From Mesostigma viride (Eukaryota > Streptophyta > Mesostigmatophyceae > Mesostigmatales > Mesostigmataceae): a stretch of 64,000 bases of DNA. The stretch's first letter is position 1, and each line of letters opens with the position of its first letter. Position numbers and translations under genes: made by a program. The stretch spans positions 250,001 through 314,000 of the forward strand of contig RPFO01000299.1 of NCBI GenBank assembly GCA_009746045.1, in the 5' to 3' direction. A model generated the notes under the pieces. That model had not been told where the DNA came from. It worked only from the letters and a program-made list of their open reading frames with translations, and did not search any database. Of the stretch, positions 57,890 to 64,000 are shown piece by piece.

Positions 57890-60289
57890 ATGGTGGTCAT
57901 TGGCGAGATAGAGGAGGATGAGCCGCTGAAGCCTTCCGGTGCAGACACTGTTCTGGACAACCTTTATAGACAGCACAAGTCGGATCCCGTGGATTTTCTG
58001 CAAACCGTCTTCTATTTCCTCAGGAAGAAGTCGAATTTTTTTGACTCGGATTTCGAGTCGAAAGTCTTGGATGTAGCCAGGAACGCGAAGAGGCGTCGTG
58101 TGCATTCTGAAGCGGCTTCTTCCGGTGGCAGCTCGTCCTCGGCGGGTCCGTCGGAAGCACGGAAGGTAGAGCCCCAGGCAAAGCCGCAGGAGCCATCGAA
58201 GCCAGCTGCCGCACCAGCAGCTCCCGCCCCTGCTCCGGCGCCCGCAGCTTCAGCGTCCCCTGCGTCGGAACCGGCGGCAGCGTCCACGAGCCAGCCAGCG
58301 GAGGACGTTTCTCGGGAAGACAGCGACGAAGATGATAAGGGCCTTCTGAGTAAGTTGTCCACATCGCCTCGCTTTACTTCTTAGAACTTCAAGGGGTTTT
58401 TTCCCTAAGGAGGTTCCGGCACTGTTGTCGCTGCAGAATTTATATTTACAAACTTCCTAACTGTCGTGTCGCGGTTTCGTGGCGGGACCGTCATATACCT
58501 CTCGCTTTGCTGCACCGGATTCGCCTGGACCCCAGAACCCAACTCGGGGAACGGCGCGGACATGGGCACGTTCTCGTGGACGCAGACCCTGCAGGACGCG
58601 ACCATCAGTGTGCCGGTGCCCCCAGGGACCAAGAGCAAGATGCTGGACATCAAGATCACACGCAGCCAACTCAAAGTGGGCATCAAGGGACAGCCTCCGA
58701 TACTTGATGTAAGCAATACGTCGCAGCGTGTTCTATTGCCCTCGTTGGAAGTGGCTCGAGCACTCCCATGATGACCAAAGGGCAGCCTTTTCCTGTAGTC
58801 AGCGCCATGTTGGTGGCCACGCCACTTGTGGGGCCACCAACATGGCCCCACAGGCCGTGTTGGGGCACCTGCCATCGTGGCTACTCTTATAACAATGAAT
58901 GTGAGGGTTTTCCGTTGAGGTGCTGCCTTGCGCAGTGGTAGCTGTTGGAGATGTGAGGCTTGTTGGTTTGCGTGGTCGCATGGGGAGGGTTGCAGGGACA
59001 ATTGTTTTCACATGCCTCCCAGCAGCCTTGCCCCATGGCTAGGTACGCAGTGTGTCTTCCACCACACGAAAACCATTCTGAGACAGCTTTGCTGATGTTA
59101 TCGCTGTCAGAAAATCCTCTGTGGGCTGACGAGAAGCTCGTGCAGTGGCTTTGCTTCTGCCAGAAACCCGTTGCTTCTACCCGAGTGGTTATACCATGGC
59201 CTCTACCCCTTGGCTTCTTATCAGAACCTCGTGACCTCGCTGTCCCTCGTGTCTCTCTTTCCCCCATCTTCGTTCTCTCCCCCTTTCTCCCACGCTCATC
59301 TCGCGTCTTTTTCTCGGCCCACCCCTTTTGTGGGTTTGCTTGTTCTGTGTGGGTGGCCTTTGCTCATCCCCCCAGGGCACGCTGTTTGCCAACGTCATCG
59401 CAGATGACTGCGTGTGGAGCCTGGGTATGTTGCGGGTGGCACGTTAACACACTTGATGGGTGACACTTGTATGTATACACTTTTATGTGACAGGTGGCAG
59501 GTTTATACGCATACGATCGCGATGGGTGGACAAGTCTTCATAGGTGACACTGGTATACAGGGACAGTGTGTATCATGCATATGCCATGCAAATGCCACGC
59601 AAGTGTCATGCAAGTGGACAGCTGGAAAGTGCATGGCGCCTGGACTGGTGGTGAGGGTGAGGTCGGGGTGTCATATGCAACCTCATGCTGTGTCATGTGC
59701 TGCCGTGTTTCATGGTGTGGTTGGGGAGAGGGGATGGGTGTGTGGGGAGAGTGCAGGTGGGGGAGAGGGGAGAGGGCAAGCAAGATAGGGTTGTTCATGG
59801 CATATTGGCAATATGTGTGGCGCACCACCCTATGGCAGCATGGCAGGGTTGCACCTACTGATCATGGGGTGGGTGGCCTCCAGCGGTGAGGACATGGGTG
59901 ACATGCTTGGAGAGGAAATGACAATGATCTGGCATGGTCATGTTTTGGCACGTCTTGGCGAGGGCTGTGATCTCGGTGTCTGCCCGCGGCCTGTGGCAGC
60001 CCATCACCGGATGCATTCCTGCACCTAAAATACCACGTTGCTTCTTCCGGACCTTTTCCCTGCCTGACACCTGGCCATCGGCGCCCATGGACCCGCGGTC
60101 TGCTGCCCCTGCGTGTGTGCAGAGGACTCCAAGGTGGTGAGTATCTTCCTGTGCAAGCAGCACCAGATGGAGTGGTGGAAGAGCGTGCTAAAGGGGCAGA
60201 AGGAGATCAACACGCAAAAGGTGGAGCCGGAGAACTCCAAGCTGTCGGACCTGGATGGGGAGACGCGCGCAACCGTGGAGAAGATGATG
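57890..60289 (+). CDS. NudC / BOBBER-like CS-domain cochaperone (3' end not found)
   Basis: Exons 57890-58349, 58536-58708, 59376-59424 and 60123-60289, with GT-AG junctions and consistent phases. The donor GTAAGT at 58350 joins exon 1 to exon 2 as [12 protein letters not shown], matching the conserved KPNxGNGAD of NudC. The first 153 residues have the short N-terminal helical motif ([20 protein letters not shown]) and an Ala/Pro-rich acidic linker. The CS (p23-like) domain spans about 163-250: [37 protein letters not shown]. Then comes [20 protein letters not shown] and KMM (283). Plants and animals continue with a conserved tail of about 40 residues starting FDQRQ; the GTGAGG donor at 60290 shows that a further exon is needed, but none was seen up to 64000. 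Start chosen at GCCATGG. NudC proteins assist Hsp90 and dynein/microtubule functions; BOBBER1 acts in heat tolerance and development. Confidence 0.9.
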
Positions 60290-60711
60290 GTGAGGGGATG
60301 AGTGTGTGGGATGTGCACGAGTAAAGGGGTGGGTTATTCGTTGAGGTGATGGGTTCGGGGCATTTGAAGGGAGGGTGTGTGGCGTAGTGGAGAAGATGAT
60401 GGGAAGGGGAAAATGTGCTTCACCGGGGAGTGGGTCATCAGAAAACTACAATGGACCGTTGGGATCCTGGCGGATTCTTGTGGATCATAAGCAGTGGTGT
60501 ATTCTGGCGGAGCACATTTCGAACAGTTTGTGAAGCCGATTCATTTGGAGAGAAGAGGCGTGAAGAGGGGCCGCAATTTGAGAATGCCCATTGGCATCTA
60601 CTACCTGGACGGTGGATCTAGGCGCAAAACACTTGACTCTGCGGCTAAAATGGTACGGTGCAAAACTTGCTGCGGAAACCCTGACCAAACTGCTCCAAAC
60701 TGGAACCCACC

Positions 60712-61367
60712 CACGCACCCACGCACCCACCCACTCACCCACCCACGCACCCACCCACCCACCCACCCTCCTACCCACCCACCCACCCACCCACCCACCC
60801 ACCCACCCACCACCCACCCACCCACCCACCCACCCACCCACCCACCCACCCACCCACCCACCCACCCACCCACCCACCCACCCACCCACCCACCACCCAC
60901 CCACCCACCCACCACCCACCCACGCACCCACGCACCCACACCCACCCACCCACCCACTCACCCACCCACGCACCCACCCACCCACCCACCCACCCACCCA
61001 CCCACCCACCCACCCACCCACCCACCCACCCACCCACCCACCCACCCACCCACCCACCCACCCACCCACCCACCCACCCACCCACCCACCCACCCACCCA
61101 CCCACCCGCCCGCCCCCCGCCTGCCCACCCGCCCACCCGCCCACCCGCCCACCCGTCCACCCGCCCACCCGCCCACCCACCCACCCACCCACCCACCCAC
61201 CCACCCACCCACCCACCCACCCACCCACCCACCCACCCACCCACCCACCCACCCACCCACCCACCCACCCACCCACCCACCCACCCACCCACCCACCCAC
61301 CCACCCACCCACCCACCCACCCACCCACCCACCCACCCGCCCGCCCACCCGCCCACCCGCCCGCCCC
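60712..61367 (+). repeat. (CCCA)n array with CCCG and ACGC variants
   Basis: CCCA units interrupted by ACGCACCC/ACTCACCC variants on the left and by a CCCG/CCTG-rich patch around 61108-61170. It ends in CCCGCCCG against the left terminus of the TIR element. It lies in the presumed last intron or 3' region of the NudC gene. Confidence 0.98.
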
Positions 61368-62151
61368 ATTACAATTCGTTCAAGTGGCCCGCCGGAGCGG
61401 CTGTACAATTTTTCCCAGTGAGCGCGCTGCCAAGTGTACTTGTGGGCAAATTTTTAGGTGCCCCGTCACTTCGAGGTACTAAAAATTAGGCTACGGTACG
61501 AATTCAGCAAATTTCAGCGAATTTTCAGTCGAACCAAAGGAAGTGACGCCAACTACCAAAAAGTTTCCGTTACGAATTTTCAGCCCAACACTCGCGCAAA
61601 ATGAAGTGACGGCAACTACCAAAAAGTTTCCGTTACGAAATTTCACTCCCACACGTTTGCACAAGAGGAAGTGACGGCAACTACCAAAAAGTTCCCGTTA
61701 CGAACTTTCAGTCCCACACTTCGCGCAAATTTTAGTAGGGCTGCACGCAAGCTACCTTTCAAAATTTTGCGCTAGTATGGAACGCATTTCATTCGTCTGG
61801 AGGAACGCTGCCCGCCAACTACCCCCGTTCAGAATGTTCCGCCGAAATTTACTTGAGATTTGGAAATCTGAACGTCCGCGCAAATTTTAGTAGGGCTGCA
61901 CGCAAGCTACCTTTCAAAATCTTGCGCAAGTATGGAACGCAATTCATTCGTCCGGAGGAATGCTGCTCGTTAACTGCCCCCGTTCAGAAAGTTGCGCCGA
62001 ACTTTACTTGAGATTTGGAAATCTGAACGTGCGGTTGGAGTTTCGCGGGGAAACCCGAGTTCCCCAAGTAATCCACCAATGATGCGCTTCGAACACTTGC
62101 CCGCTAAAACCTAAGCAGCCGCTCCGGCTGGCCACTTAAACGAAACTTGAT
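61368..62151. mobile_element. 0.8-kb TIR element in a CCCA/CCCG array
   Basis: The left end at 61368 (attacaattCGTTCAAGTGGC then CCGCCGGAGCGGCTG) and the reverse complement of the right end (62151-62115, …CGTTTAAGTGGCCAGCCGGA GCGGCTG) form imperfect terminal inverted repeats of about 36 bp. The interior has a 63-65-bp unit three times (61540, 61603, 61668: GAAGTGACGGCAACTACC…), then a 155-bp unit twice (61722-61876, 61877-62031). There is no coding frame. Probably a MITE-like element. Confidence 0.65.
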
Positions 62152-62340
62152 GCGCCCGCCCGCCCGCCCGCCCGCCCGCCCACCCACCCACCCACCCACC
62201 CACCCACCCACCCACCCACCCACCCACCCACCCACCCACCCACCCACCCACCCACCCACCCACCCACCCACCCACCCACCCACCCACCCACCCACCCACC
62301 CACCCACCCACCCACCCACCCACCCACCCACCCACCCACT
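62152..62340 (+). repeat. (CCCG)n then (CCCA)n array
   Basis: Starts with six CCCG units next to the TIR element, then about 42 CCCA units; a continuation of the array type at 60712-61367. Confidence 0.98.
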
Positions 62341-64000
62341 CCACCTATCCATCCAAAAAATTGCGCATCTTAGCAAGCGTAAGGGTGGCCTGTGAAATGT
62401 GCTCCGCCACTGTGGTCTTAACGGGCAAGCTAGAACCTACGGTACTTGATATACTGAATCATTTTTATACTATTCTGGTCATTGATATTATAGTACTGCT
62501 ATTCCAATATCGATAATTAGTATATTATTATGGATGATTGTTGAATTTTTGTGTACAATTGTCTATTTGTCCAGAGGCCTCAATTGAGGCCTTTTGGCTC
62601 AATTGAGGCCTTTTTTACCAAGATCTCACAAAGTACGGTATTTTGGCGGGAAGGACCGGTCCTATGGGTCGTCCGGCCCCAGTGGCGCGAATCTGGTACA
62701 TGTGCTGAGCGTCCTGACCCGTTGGGGTCGACAGGGGTCGACGGTTACTGAAAAATACGTGAGGTGGAAAAGTACCTATTTTGGCCACTTTCGTGCAACG
62801 GGACGAGGAATTTTCACGAATGCCCGACCATGGCGGCCTCGAGTAAAATGGACCGTATGGCCACGTTCGTGCATCATTTCGAGCAGTATGGAGCGCGTTG
62901 GGCAGATAAATTATCCTTGAAGCTAGCCCGACCGCTAAATGTGTCAAAAGTCGATTTATAAATTCGTGGGGTCGTTATTTGTGTGCTGAATGCCAGGTTA
63001 GTGAAATTCAGATGGGGCGTAATCGGCGTTGATAGTGCGCTTGCCAGCAGGCCGGTGCTTCGATATGCTGGGAAGGAGACTAGCGGAACGGCGGGGGGGG
63101 ATGTTGGGGCAGCTGTGACTAAAGGGGCACTGGCTATTTTCGAGCCTTTTGGCGTGCATCCGTAGGTAGAGGAAGGGGTGTTTTTAGCTAGGAAAAACTG
63201 GGATGCGGACAATAAACGCGCGCGCGCCCCCAGCTATGGGAGCGCCATTATGCGAACAGCGCTGGTGAGGCCGCTGCAGCCGCTTTCATACGTCAATGGA
63301 CGACGCATGGAGCGTCTGTCCGGCCAGATTTGCGGGCTGCATCGCTTCCGGACAACTTGAAAACGCCGAGCTTGAACAGCTTTTCTGATGCAGCCACGTT
63401 CAGCGCCAGCGCATATGCGTGCTTAGTGATCCCGGGTGTGAGGGGTGTGAACTGTAAGTGCGTCCTGGTGGTAGAAAGGTAATGGCATCGATTTGCTTGT
63501 GATATCGTCAGTTTTTAGCTGCCTATCGGCGCCTAGTGCCGTTGTGACGTAATGCAGGTTTTAGTACTTCGTGCAGTGCTCTGCGGCTGGCCCCCGCCGT
63601 GTAGACGTGTTTGCTTTCCATGAGAAGCATGGCAGTTCCTGCCATGCTGGCCATGTCTCAGGCAACCCTTGCAAAGCTTAAAATCAAGCTAGAGGTCTAG
63701 AAGACAGTGCAAATGGTGTCCAGTTATGCTTGTATATCTTGCCATGTGCTGTTCATCTGCTGCCGCGGCAGCAAACCCCTGTCAGAATATACCGTAACAA
63801 CGTAGATATTGGGGCTATGTGAGTGAAGCTAAGCGCTTGGAAGGTCACACCTATCATTATAATGCATGATCCTTGTGCGTGTTTGTAATAGAGGCTTTGG
63901 ATTCCTCATGGTTACGTGCAATACCCATGGCAGGCTGTTGCTGCCTGCAGTGCTGCGCGACAGCCCCGGCCGTGCAATTGTGTATGAGGCGTCCCTTGGG
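62341..64000. other. No recognisable gene
   Basis: AT-rich stretch around 62440-62560; a direct repeat of CAATTGAGGCCTTTT at about 62580-62610; moderate-length frames at 62615-63212 (- strand) and 62983-63360 (+ strand) without family resemblance. The missing NudC tail exon (FDQRQ…) was searched for by eye on the plus strand and not found. Confidence 0.4.

Noticed and set aside
62615-63212. Minus-strand frames right of the CCCA array as a gene
   Set aside because: No recognisable domain, poor agreement of possible splice sites and no continuity between the two frames.

Overview
The window is nuclear DNA of a eukaryotic alga, most likely a green alga (chlorophyte). The reasons are three intron-rich genes with GC-rich exons, GTGAGG/GTGGGT-type donors and TGCAG acceptors; a plant-type plastid ABC1 kinase; a plant BOBBER-like NudC; and PAT-like (DIRS-class) retrotransposons of the kind known from Chlamydomonas and Volvox. 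The species cannot be fixed from the sequence.

Layout. 1-510: 5'-truncated non-LTR reverse transcriptase running off the left edge (- strand). 1338-5923: five-exon ABC1-family atypical kinase (- strand). 5924-13908: intergenic DNA with inverted-repeat remnants, a possible 3-kb terminal-inverted-repeat element and a 1.3-kb minisatellite of 35-bp units. 13909-21514: GB1/RHD3-type (guanylate-binding) large GTPase in at least eight exons. 21970-48906: a 27-kb block of tetranucleotide arrays, mostly (TTCC)n, into which several mobile elements are set: a PAT-like tyrosine-recombinase retrotransposon (22661-27979), four near-identical 1.3-kb hAT-like elements (28822-37287), a non-autonomous PAT relative interrupted by an RLE-type non-LTR retrotransposon (39723-45053), and a 0.57-kb fold-back element (46019-46584). 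The block ends in a run of different tetranucleotide arrays. 48907-57889: a nest of degraded LINE copies, a tRNA-derived SINE-like head and dispersed repeats. 57890-60289: NudC/BOBBER-like cochaperone gene without its last exon in view. 60712-62340: (CCCA)n arrays flanking a 0.8-kb TIR element. 62341-64000: no recognisable gene.

The three host genes show no sign of a shared pathway (plastid kinase, membrane-remodelling GTPase, Hsp90 cochaperone). The rest is repeat biology. Mobile elements of several classes sit inside tetranucleotide arrays. The hAT-plus-array unit has been amplified as a macrosatellite. Several genes carry tandem copies of their own exon-end/5' splice-site sequence inside the following intron. 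Several otherwise intact reading frames break by one base, three of them at or beside G or C runs, which may be an assembly artefact.
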